Shown: piece after piece, positions 1-9,654 of the stretch
How the letters are laid out: each line of letters begins with the position of its first letter
Numbering within the stretch: the first letter of the stretch is position 1
Assembly (NCBI RefSeq): GCF_002994745.2
Contig: NC_037090.1
Location: 22,208,001-22,272,000, forward strand
DNA from: Rosa chinensis
Lineage: Eukaryota > Streptophyta > Magnoliopsida > Rosales > Rosaceae
Direction of reading: 5' to 3'
Length of the DNA stretch: 64,000 nt
Notes under the pieces: generated by a model
Told to the model about the DNA's origin: nothing
The model's database searches: none
Seen by the model: only the letters and a program-made list of their open reading frames with translations
Translations under genes and position numbers: made by a program

Positions 1-98
1 AATGCCTAAATCTTATATATTGTGCATTATTTTTGTGGAAATATTTCAGGTAAAGAATTGAAAATAATCAAATAACAGTCAATTACATTACGTTGTAA

Positions 99-100
<2 letters not shown>

Positions 101-134
<34 letters not shown>
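101..134. repeat. (AT)17 microsatellite
   Basis: Uninterrupted AT dinucleotides, just outside the block of CACTA-like subterminal repeats. Confidence 0.95.
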
Positions 135-136
<2 letters not shown>

Positions 137-139
137 TTA

Positions 140-660
140 ATCACACAACAAATCAATTTTAATCTCACAACGGTACCAACCAAATTTTGTTGTCTCATTA
201 AAACTCACACAACAGAATGAATACATATTAGTTGTCTAATGTTAAATCACATAACGGTATAGAAATAAGATGTTGTATGACTTGTGAAGAATTCAACATT
301 GAGCCTCACACATACAACAGTTACTTATGATACCTGTATGATAAGTTAACCAACAACAGCTTGTACTTACTTCTGTTATCTGAGTGTTATTTTTTTGTTG
401 TGTGAGAAGTTAACCAACAACAGCGTGTACTTACTTCTGTTGTCTGATCACCATCGAAAATGCGCCGCATCCAATTTCTGGCATTGGCATGCGCAGAATT
501 GGTGCAACTGTTATAAGCAGTGTGTTGTGTCTATGATATTCACACAACGGTGTTTCACCGTTGTGTGAGTGTGCTCATCACACAACATCGAGATAGACGA
601 CAGACATGGTCCACATCACACAACAGATTTCCACCATTGTGTGATGCAGTTTTTGTGGTA
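140..660. mobile_element. CACTA-type subterminal repeat block
   Basis: Many short copies of CACACAACAG / TTGTTGTCTGA and their inversions occur here, such as CTCACACAACAG, TCACACAACGG, TTCTGTTGTCTGA and CCGTTGTGTGAG. Two longer copies beginning AAGTTAACCAACAACAGC stand 64 bp apart (343 and 407). Dense, mixed-orientation 10-12 bp motifs of this kind mark the subterminal regions of CACTA (En/Spm) transposons. A related block lies at 60935-61326. No CACTA terminus is visible here, so the end probably lies outside the window or is lost. Confidence 0.55.
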
Positions 661-1169
661 ATGTGAGCGTCCAAGTAATAGTCATAATATTACATAAGGG
701 ATGATACCAAGGACGACTTTGAACCTGGACGTGATAGAGGATTACAACATTGATTGAACGAATGAGTCTCAAGGAGCATTTAACTTGGATATGGAGGAAC
801 TCGGCCTTGGAAATAAGAAAACTTGGTGAAGCTGCAGTCAAAGGCTAAATATATAGCTATGTTTAATTTTAAGTTTGATTAATAATTAGTCTTTCTATTT
901 CCCTTCCTTCTCCTATAAAAGGAAGTTCTCATTTTGATTGTGGGCAGACTTGAATCATTATCAGTAATATCAATCAAATTGGAGAAGAAGTTCTTCCCAA
1001 TTGTCATCTAAACTTATCATCTTAGATGGATTCCTAGAGTAGCAAGTTTCACTCTTACATTCTTGTTGGATTCCTTGGAGTGGCGGGCACAATAGCTATT
1101 GACTTTCATCCCTTGGAGTGGTGAGTTTCGTCCGCTGTGATTTCCCAGATCAGTCCTTGATGTAGAACA

Positions 1170-1752
1170 TGTTGGAAATTTAATTAATTTAAATTAGATT
1201 AAATTCATTTGAATGAAAATTTAAATTAACAATTTTGATATATATGAAAGAAGTAACTGATCATCTTATGAAAAATGTTATAACCTTTCAAACTAAACAC
1301 AACGTGGAAGTTGTAGTGTAGAAAGGTATGACCTTTCAAATAGATGCATCAGACTCCTATATATATAGAACCAATCCCACCACTTTGGATAAAATTTTTG
1401 CATCAGAAAATTCATCCAGTATTCAAAGAATTTCTGCATTTCATATTAGAGTTAAAAACAGATAAGGTTCAAACACTACATTGGTTCGCCGTTTCTTGCT
1501 GATTAAAGTGCTTTCTCAGCAAGAAGAAAGATCGTTGTATCCTGGGAGGCATTCGCCAATTCAAACCTTCAAGCACCTGTGAGGGGCGATTTGTCTTAAG
1601 GCTATAGAATCAAATTATAGCCTCGATCTGTCAAAGGTTTTTCTAAGATTTCATATTTCAGTTTTCTTATATCGTATTTGATTTGAATTATAGTGGTTTC
1701 TTATAGATATATTGATTCACAATATAGCAATTTCCTAATTATTTTTCTAACA
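1170..1752. mobile_element. Solo LTR (Ty1/copia type) with 5-bp TSD
   Basis: The block starts TGTTGGAAAT and ends TTTTTCTAACA, so it has the TG...CA ends and imperfect inverted termini of an LTR. It is flanked by a perfect 5-bp duplication, GAACA, at 1165-1169 and 1753-1757. A TATATATATAG motif near 1359 may be the LTR promoter. There is no internal region, so this is a solo LTR left by LTR-LTR recombination. It sits inside the gypsy leader and is therefore younger than it. The copia assignment is inference from length and ends; the LTR and TSD are direct reading. Confidence 0.85.
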
Positions 1753-2312
1753 GAACATTTGAAAACAACAATCGGAGAGCAGCTTCATCATGAAAAAGGA
1801 AAACCCGGTTTGCTGCAAATTTGGCATTTGGTATTAGAATTGTGATTGCTATATGTTTCCGAGAAAGGATCGACACCATGAACAAAACTCTTTGCTTCAT
1901 CACGAGTTTTCGGGCCTCAAAACTGCAATTTACTTTTTTTTTTTTTTTTTTCTTCTGCATCTTAGGTTTTCTAGTTCGATTTGGATTTGTTTTGTTTTAA
2001 CTTGTGGCCTTTAGGGTTTCATTGTTAGTTGTCATAGGCTTTCTTTTCTCTTATCATATTATCAATCAAATTGAGAGTTTTCTTATCTATCTCTGATTGA
2101 CTCCAAAATTCTTGTTTTTAGATTTATTGCTTGTAAAACCTAAGGTTACTTTCCGACTGCATCAGTCCTGGTATTAGACCAGAACCTACAGCACCCTTTT
2201 GAGATGGCTGGACGTGGACGAGGTTGACGTGGGGGAGGTAGTAAATTGTTTCCGACTCGTGAAAGAGACCTTCGTGATGTTGAAATAGCTGAACTTCAAA
2301 GACAAGTACAAC

Positions 2313-2595
2313 CAGGGGCGGATTCAGAATTTTTTTTTCAGGTAAGGCAAGTCAATGGCAGGAAGGGAAGGGAGGAAAATTAGAGAGAAGCTGCAGATTT
2401 TGGAGGCAATTGTGAAGATTTTGCCTTGGTTTTGCCATGTTTTTGTCTAATTTCTGCCATTTTCTTCCCCAATTCACCTTGTTTTGCCCTATTTTTGCCA
2501 TTTTCACATCCCTTGCCTACACCAAATCAATGTAAAATCAAAAATTCAGTCTAAGCAAGTGCCCAAGCTGGGCTCTATGTGTGGATCCGCCCCTG
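2313..2595. mobile_element. hAT-type MITE with 8-bp TSD, nested in gag
   Basis: The termini are CAGGGGCGGATTCA and the inverse of TGGATCCGCCCCTG, a well-known hAT terminal motif. The 283-bp element is bounded by a perfect 8-bp duplication AGTACAAC (2305-2312 and 2596-2603). Removing it joins the two gag halves in register. It has no coding capacity, so it is non-autonomous. Confidence 0.95.
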
Positions 2596-3103
2596 AGTAC
2601 AACAACTGCATGCAAGAACAACTTGCACGCTTTCATACTCGGGAACAAGAAAACTGTCATCAAGATTTTACAAAAGAATCCTCTGATAGTGACAATAGAA
2701 ATTCCTTTTACCATCATTCTAGTGAAGAGGAGCGACTTCGGCGTCGAGAAAGGAACAATGAATTCCAGCAGCGTGGTTCCGATATTAAAGTAAACGTCCC
2801 AGAATTTGGTGATAAATTGAATGCTGAAGAGCAGTTGGCTCTCAACGATGGGAAGAGTTTTTGATTACAAAGATATTGCTGAGGATGAAAAGGTGAAGCT
2901 AGTGGCCAGCCTTCAAGCTAACCAAGCATGCTTCAAACTGGTGGGAGCACTTGAAGAAGCAAAGGGTTCGCAAAGGCAGAAGTAAAATGCGAACCTGGAG
3001 CAAGATGAAGAAAGAGATGAAGAAGAAATTTCTGCCCCAAAATTATCTGGTAGATTCTTTCCTCGAATTTCATGAGTTTAAACAGAGGAATCTGTCCATT
3101 GAA

Positions 3104-3375
3104 GTTGCATTTCGTCATGCTACGTACAAAAGATGAGGTCTTGGACATCCCCTGCCAGAATTACAAGGCCTAAAATGTCTGAAAGTTGCATTTCATCATG
3201 TTGCAAAATATAAGGTCTGTGAAATATTTGGCTAGCATACCCTGCTCAGACCATGATTACATTACGGGTGCACACATCATAATACTTTGTCATTTTTGTA
3301 CAGGTGGTGATTCACAATATAAGATTGCCCAAGCAGAACACTGTCGGGGATGTGATTAATGTACTAAAAACGAAG
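3104..3375 (+). pseudogene. UBP12/13-like deubiquitinase fragment fused to gag
   Basis: UBP12/13 are large plant ubiquitin-specific proteases. Their C-terminal region contains a motif close to EVLDIPLPELQ..LKVAFHH followed by NIRLPK.TVGDVI. The sequence from about 3133 encodes EVLDIP, then after a one-base loss LPELQGLKCLKVAFHHVAKYK. This ends at AAG|GTCTGT (3214), a plausible donor. A second exon, 3304-3375, sits between TACAG and GTAAGG and encodes VVIHNIRLPKQNTVGDVINV and LKTK. A further partial copy (VAFRHAT) stands at 3104, exactly where the gypsy gag stops matching. The neighbouring UBP exons are absent, so this is a captured or stranded gene fragment, not a gene. Confidence 0.75.
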
Positions 3376-4056
3376 GTAAGGTTCCTTTTGTTTTGGTTTT
3401 CTTATATTTCAACATCATGTGGCTTTTAGTGTTTATTATGTATGAATGTGTGTACTAAGGCCTTCGTGGATCATTTTTGAAGTCCCATTTTCGGTTTTAT
3501 GTTATTAGCTCTACTTCATTAATTTTTTTTTCCTCTAAGATACCGTTCTTGTGGATCAGTTTGACTTTGACATGCTTTAAAAGTTGAGGCTGTTTAGGTT
3601 GATATGTCTGTAGTAATCTTGCAGTCATAAGTTGAGGCTGTTTACCAAGTTGGATTGTTTAGGAAAGTAGGACTGGTTCTGTGTATAAGTGTCATATGAA
3701 TTGTTAATTACAATTTGTGTTTGTTTAACAAATGCACTAAGCTGTTTCAGTTACAAAGAGTTGCATATTTATCCATTTGGTCAAGTTATTCCTTTTGAGT
3801 CCTGCGAAATAACTTATTGCTAATTCATGTGCTGATTATTTGACATTTTAGTTGGTTATGCCATGTAGACAAATAATGAAATGTAAGTGGCTGAATTGGA
3901 AGCTAAACTTGGTAGTGCTTATTTCACTACCAAGTCTTCCAAGCTACTAACATTTTGGCGACCAAATTTGATTTGCTCAGCGTGATTTCTTCCCATGTCG
4001 CAGAAAAGAAAAAGGGATTATGTTTTAAATCGTTTAGAGCATGAAACCAATGACTT

Positions 4057-4246
4057 TTTTTTTTTTTGGAAGATAAAGATTTCATTGATAATTGCATGCC
4101 AGAACGGCACTTACAAATATACTAAAAAACGGGAATCATGCGCCATTCACTTAAGACATTAAAGCTCACTTAATCAAGGAGCCTAACAAACTACAACAGT
4201 ACCCTACAAAGAGATAATTTTGTTTGAAAACTTCTTTTGACTTGGC
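4057..4246 (-). mobile_element. LINE/SINE-like retroposon with 11-bp TSD
   Basis: The 190-bp insert lies between direct repeats ACCAATGACTT (4046-4056 and 4247-4257). It starts on the + strand with poly(T), so on the minus strand it ends ...ATCTTTATCTTCC followed by poly(A), like a plant LINE 3' end. No ORF and no clear pol III A or B box are seen. A 5'-truncated LINE is preferred over a SINE. Confidence 0.75.
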
Positions 4247-4437
4247 ACCAATGACTTATGAAAAAAGGAACTATTAAAATATAAAAGGTTTCCAGTAACT
4301 ATTTATATTTGTTCTAAGAGTGATTGTCAATAAGAATACACAATATTCTTGTAATCCCACTGGTCTGATATTGTCAATGCATTACTATAAAATCTGCGGC
4401 AACGAGCGGGGTTCTATTTCCAATACTTATTATCATT

Positions 4438-5086
4438 ATTAATTAAGCCAATAAGGTTTATGGTTAAATTTTCATAAACCCACAATTTACCCTTCTTTGA
4501 TTATAGTCTAAAAATTTATAATTTAACATATGAAGGATAAAATAGTAAATATAATAGCAAACTGAATTGAAAGAAATTACCAAAAAAAAAAATCTTAAAC
4601 GTTTTGTTAACTGCAATGACAGTTTTTTTTTTTTTTTTGAGTTGGCAGTTTAAATAGAAAGATTACTTATTAAAAAAAAAGTTATTCATAATTTCATAAA
4701 AAATAAACAACTTTTTTATAGAAATTTCTAAAACAAATAAAAACTCAAATAAATATTGTAGATCAGTATTAATTAAGCAGGCTTATGGTTAAATTTTCAT
4801 AAACCCACAATTTACCCTTCTTTGATTATAGTCTAAAAATTTATAATTTAACATATGAAGGATAAAATAGTAAATATAATAGCAAACTGAATTGAAAGAA
4901 ATTACCAAAAAAAAATCTTAAACGTTTTGTTAACTGCAATGGCAGTTTTTTTTTTTTTTTTGAGTTGGCAGTTTAAATAGAAAGATTACTTATTAAACAA
5001 AAAGTTATTCATAATTTCATAAAAAATAAACAACTTTTTTATAGAAATTGCTAAAACAAATAAAAACTCAAATAAATATTGTAGAT
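4438..5086. repeat. Tandem direct duplication, about 330-bp unit
   Basis: Two near-identical copies run head to tail, from ATTAATTAAGC at 4438 and again at 4768. The second copy ends near 5086. Each contains the same TGRCAGTTT-poly(T)-GAGT-TGGCAGTTT module (4617-4651 and 4940-4974), so that small insertion predates the duplication. No coding potential is visible. Confidence 0.9.
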
Positions 5087-6221
5087 ACAAATAAAGTATA
5101 AAAAAACGGCCAATTGACACACGCGTGAGCGTGTGTTAAGAGGCTAGTACAGGATTATACATACATCTAATAAAGACGGTCAGCTGTTTCCAAGTGAAGT
5201 ACCGTTTTTGCCCTTCATTTTAGTGTCAATTACAGTTTGATATTGGGTTGATAGGGTTGCTATGCGATGGGGTTTTTGCTGTTTACTCTTCAATTACAGA
5301 TCTTTAAAAATGCTCTCTTGCGAAAGGCGATTTCACTTTTTTGGTTTGACGGTTTGCCTTTTTGTCAATCGTTGGTGAGTTTTTCTTTTTTCTTAATCGT
5401 TAGTTCGGATGATTGATTGTTGATTATTGATTGTTTGTTTTGTTGCCTTGAGCAAAACTACCTCAAAGCTCAAGTCTTTGACAACTCAAGTCCTTCATTT
5501 TCAAAAAGTAAGCCTTTTTACTGCAATATTTGCAGATTGTGAAGAAGAAGAAGCATAAAATCCAAAGACACCCTTTTTGTCTATGTGAAAAGCAAAATGG
5601 ATGTTAATTTGTGACTATTACGTAAAAATTTGAGACAAAAAAATAAAAATAAAAACCGCAGCATTGCACGGAACTGTCTAATTATATACTCGAGGTTGAG
5701 GCTGACCATGATACTTGATCTGCAGCCACTAAATTGGGTATAGTACCAATATATGAAATTTGAGAAAATAAAATAAAAATAAAGAGCCAAAAACCAATAA
5801 CTTTACGTTTAATAAAGTAATCACCAGGATCTTGCTATTACATGATCTTGTACTCTTATACTCACTATACAGTAATTAACATGAACTGTAAACTCATATT
5901 GTGGAAGTGTATTCCTCCATGTGGTTCTATGAAAATAATATACTGCATAATAATTTATCCATTACTGTTCTAGATCAACATCAATTATGTTTGTCCTACG
6001 CAGAGTGGAAAATTCTATCCTAGTGACCTTGTGGTATTTTAACAAGGAATAGAAAATTGAATTTAGTGGCATTTTCATATGAAATTTGTCTAAATAATAT
6101 TAGGGAAGAGGGATATCTAGAGAGTCAGAATAATATATATGGAATTTCCTGATAATCAACAAGTTTGGTGGATCCCAAAAGATTAAAGACTTTTTTTTCA
6201 AAAGGAAGAAAGATAACTAGT
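5087..6221. other. Intergenic, nothing recognised
   Basis: AT-rich sequence with short ORFs only and no convincing exon. A small palindrome-like ACACGCGTGAGCGTGT lies near 5121. The segment adjoining 6221 is the 3' flank of the RNase gene. Confidence 0.6.
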
Positions 6222-7048
6222 CTATGTCCTAACATATTTAATATGCCCCATACAAGAATCTGTCGTAGACGCGCAAAATATGCTTTTCCATACTTTTGTA
6301 TAACAAAACCAAACTTCCGGTAGTTCCCCCTGAAGATTACACTTCAACAGTGGTCGGACCTCATACTTCACTTCCATGTCATCCAGCAAGTCTTGGGCTT
6401 GAAATGAAGTGTTTGGCTTATACTTGCCGTTAGGACCCAGCAAATCGTCAAACTTGAGTATATTCCACAATACAGTTGCTTTCATTAAATAATCTCTACA
6501 GCTTGGTAATATATCTGTGGTACATGAACCGTGTTTTTCATATTCATACTCCCAGAATTGATAGGTAATCCTCGTATTCTTATTGTTACTAAGCCAAACC
6601 CTAGTGAGTATCGATCGTTCCCTGCCACTAAGCTAATAAAAAGAAAATGTAAAATATAATTAGATATAATTTACTAGACATGGAGTAGGTAAAATTGAAT
6701 GAAATTGATTTTGAATGCGAATTCTCTTAAAAATGAACTGTTAGAGATATGCATATTCATAAATAAATAAATATATAAATGAAATGAAAAAAAGAAGAAG
6801 GAATAAATAAACAAAAACATTACCTCATTTAAATTAAATCTTTCAAATGGTGAACAATCGGTAACTTGCTTATAGTAGAAATCAGGTTCTTTTCCGGTAA
6901 GTTCGCAAGTCCAAAGGCCATGAATCGTCCATAAATCAACTTTGCTATTTTGTAAGACAAGCATTTGACCGTCATAATATTTCATTTCGCCCCGTACAGT
7001 TGAGGGGAATAGGAAAAATAGGAGGGCAAGAAAAGGAATAATTTTCAT
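6222..7048 (-). CDS. RNase T2-family (S-like) ribonuclease, two exons
   Basis: RNase T2 enzymes cleave RNA through 2',3'-cyclic phosphates and are usually secreted. Exon 1 (6824-7048) begins MKIIPFLALLFFLFPSTVRG, a clear signal peptide. It carries TIHGLW (residues 41-46), conserved site I with its catalytic His, and ends GAG|GTAATG. Exon 2 (6222-6632) starts after TTATTAG and has FWEYEYEKHGSC, the conserved site II. The intron inside this region is at the usual T2 position. The total is 211 residues, slightly short for the family (about 220-230). Two oddities: the segment between the N-terminal strand and site I is very short, and the usual HEW of site II reads YEY, so one active-site His is Tyr while the KHG His and the Glu remain. 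An upstream in-frame Met (7081) would put 11 residues before the signal peptide, so 7048 is preferred. Activity is uncertain. Confidence 0.82.
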
Positions 7049-7132
7049 CCCTCTGTATTTGTTTTTGGGATGAATAAACAACTCTAAAGAAGATTGGCTT
7101 TTTCAGTATGTTGCTGGTTAGCTGGCTGATGC

Positions 7133-7143
7133 GTTTATATAAT
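7133..7143 (-). promoter_or_regulatory. Putative TATA box of the RNase T2-like gene
   Basis: On the minus strand the sequence reads TTATTATATAAAC, about 85-95 bp upstream of the chosen ATG. That spacing is reasonable for a plant core promoter. Confidence 0.5.
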
Positions 7144-7163
7144 AACCTGATTGTGTAGTTCAC

Positions 7164-8021
7164 TCATGAATTGCATGATCAACCTCTCTCTTCCAATATT
7201 TTGGTGAGCCATGCCTTCCGCATCGAAGCATTCCATCTCAACCCAACTGGGTGCTGACGGTGCCATTCATGCTTCCTCGCATGATCAACCTGTGGTCTGA
7301 AACTTTTAACTGCCAAAATATGTACTCACTGGACTCGTGTGTGTAAATGCCGCACATTATTTCGTCCAAAATATGTTTTGTCCGCATACTCTTGGTGTTG
7401 TTTTGTTGACATAGGTCCTATTTGCTGCTGGTTGTACGAATGAACCAATTATATATAGTTGTTGAGAAAGTAGATGGTGTGATATATCCTACCCAGATCT
7501 GTAAATAGATGGATATAATCCAATGTAGGAAAACTTCAGCAGCAAAATTTCTTGAACAGGCAGCGCGCTCTCCAGTTTATGCAATGATTTTGCACATTAA
7601 TGATTAAATCATTTATTGTAAACTTATTTGTCTACATGTAATCTCACCTGCATGATGGACCTCTTATAAAGCATTCGTATCGGTTTTCAATCTTTCATCC
7701 TTCATATCTTCATACTCCACTCGGACCAATGTCTCTTTGTGTTGCCCAGTTGATGGAAAACTTCATGCATCTACATTTTAGTGGCATTCAGAAAATTCAT
7801 CAAGGGAGCTCTAGGGTATATACCGTACTTGCAGGTTGTACACGTTATCAGCGTTGTCATAAACAAATATAGTACAAATATTCTAATCTGTATTTGCTGG
7901 CTGAGTTTGTAACTACCAACTGAAAACTATTCACACTTGAAATATTTCAACACTTTAGGCATAGTTCAGCTTTAGCTTATCCAACTTCAATGCCTTACCC
8001 CCGAAGACACCCCAAAGTTAG
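7164..8021. other. Intergenic, nothing recognised
   Basis: This is the upstream flank of the RNase gene and the 3' flank of the CDK5RAP3-like remnant. I see no exon-like ORF, terminal repeat or tandem array. Confidence 0.55.
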
Positions 8022-9654
8022 TTAGTTAAAACGAAGAGATTCAAAGTACACGCTCATATTGTACGCTTCACGCCAGAGACAAACATTTTCATATGCAGCA
8101 ACACCACTATTCAAACGGGCATTAATCTCTTCATGAACAGGCCTTCCATCAAACATGGAGGAAAGGGTGCTCTCACACAGCTTCTTAAGCTCGCAGGTTT
8201 TTGCAAGAGCCGCTTCCTGTAATTGAAACAGGAATCAGTCCTTGAGCCGAAAATTGAATCGCCCATAACAAGAGAATGCTAGATTTTTGCTTTTCTCCGA
8301 ATATTTGAAAGAACACCAGATATAGACAGGGAGCAAGAGAGCTAAGAGGCAACAGTTCAAAGTTTCTTTAAACTAAATTAATAGTATAATAAAGCTCTAT
8401 TGCAGCAGTCAATGTTGGAGGGCCGGAGGGGGAAGGACAGAAACTGACAGATTAGGCACACTGCGTGCCCCATTATACGAGGGTAACCCTTTATCTGACC
8501 AATCGAGAACATGTCCAGAAAGAACTCACCTGCTTTGGCCAGGAAGAAGATAACGAGTTGTGCAGCTCCATGCGTTTGGTAGCTAAGCCCTTCAAACCCT
8601 CTTTCAACTTCACTTCGTGATGCTTCTTTTCTTCCAATGAACTCATTAGTCTGTCTAGAAATCTGAATTAAGGTTGAAGTAAGTTCAAGTATTCCACTTC
8701 ATCACAAGAAACATATACAAAAATGAATAGTAATGTAAATCATTTAGCTAAAGGATAGAACTAAGTTTACTTGAATATACATGATCATCCTATACAGCTT
8801 GAATAGACACAAATTTAACATAACCCATTATTGAACTGCAGTAAACTAAAATTTAAAAGTATAAGTAGGATTGGCCATTTCTAAACATTTCATTCAAATT
8901 CCTTTCAAAAAAAAAAAAAAACAAACAAACAAACAAACATTTCATTCAATTTAACCAAGTACTTTAACTAACATTTTTTGGAAATAAAGCTAAATTTTTC
9001 TTCTAGGAAACACAAAGGGTAAACATCTGGAGGAAAAAAAAATTAAAAAAGAATTTGCAAGCACGCAAATCTGGTCCAAGTATTTGGTATTACCTTTTGG
9101 AGTTGAGAATCATGATCAAGTCCCGCGTTTCCTCGTTTTTTCAGCATAGAAATGGCCAAGCAAACATCAGATAGCACTGTCTCAATGGCATCATAAACAT
9201 ATTGCTGCAGCACAAAGGGATCAACTGCCTGGATGACTTGATGTTGCAATGACAAAGTTTCTTCATTCTTCAACACCACCAACCGCTGATTTAGAAAAGC
9301 TTTGAATCCTGTGATCTGATAGCATAATTAACCATATAAATCACAAGGAATCTCAACAGCAGACGATATCACGTGCGCAAAGTAAAATATATAAAACAAA
9401 AGGGATACAACCATACAACAAACTGTCATATACCTCATTCAGATCATCCAGAATCTTGTTCCTATACTCTGTTTCCAAAAGTTGGCTCCTACCTTCCTTG
9501 ATTTCAGTTGTTGGGAGTTGAAGTATCAAGAAAAGACGTTTGATTGTCAATTTTCAACAACAACATTCGGCAAATTGACATCATCAATTGCATCAACTTG
9601 AGGAGTTTCAACACTAATATCCCAAGATATCTCGGACACGGAAACCTCTGGGAC
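8022..9654 (-). pseudogene. CDK5RAP3-like gene, 3' fragment, broken
   Basis: Plant CDK5RAP3 homologues are about 550 residues long and belong to the UFM1-conjugation/ER-phagy pathway. Four exon-like blocks match the C-terminal third in order. 9434-9654 encodes EVSVSEISWDISVETPQVD and later LETEYRNKILDDLNE. 9094-9315 encodes KAFLNQRLVVLKNEETLSLQ and LQQYVYDAIETVLSD. 8530-8662 encodes FLDRLMSSLEEKKHHEVKLK and RMELHNSLSSSWPKQ. 8022-8216 encodes [20 protein letters not shown]. Splice borders are intact. Damage includes a stop plus frame change after VVVEN near 9550 and a one-base insertion near 9120: the expected LIMILNSK reads DHDSQLQ. The usual end after LNSGV.A is lost, giving a tail of about 21 extra residues. 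The N-terminal two thirds are absent; upstream lies a poly(A) tract and unrelated sequence. Confidence 0.85.
8883..8949 (+). mobile_element. Minimal poly(A) retroposon scar
   Basis: Direct repeats AAACATTTCATTCAA (8883-8897 and 8935-8949) enclose ATTCCTTTC, a 14-base poly(A) tract and (CAAA)n. It lies in an intron of the CDK5RAP3-like remnant. It looks like a LINE-type tail inserted with a target-site duplication. Confidence 0.75.

Larger units (their letters stand above)
900..3103 (+). mobile_element. Decayed Ty3/gypsy element: leader and gag, with nested insertions
   Basis: A TATA-like CTATAAAAGG lies near 913. A gag-type ORF opens near 2204 with MAGRGRG, an in-frame TGA, then RGGGSKLFPTRERDLRD and a coiled IAELQRQVQ stretch. 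After a hAT MITE (2313-2595) the frame resumes with a Glu/Arg-rich region. It continues with DIKVNVPEFGDKL, DYKDIAEDEKVKLVASL and, in another frame, KGRSKMRTWSKMKKEMKKKF and FLEFHEFKQRNLSIE, all typical of plant gypsy capsid domains. Stops and frameshifts make it non-coding. The leader is split by a copia solo LTR (1170-1752). At about 3104 gag passes directly into UBP12-like sequence. No protease, RT or integrase follows. Confidence 0.7.

Noticed and set aside
140..660. CRISPR-like array of short repeats
   Set aside because: The repeats are irregular in spacing and orientation, in plant nuclear DNA, and fit CACTA subterminal motifs.
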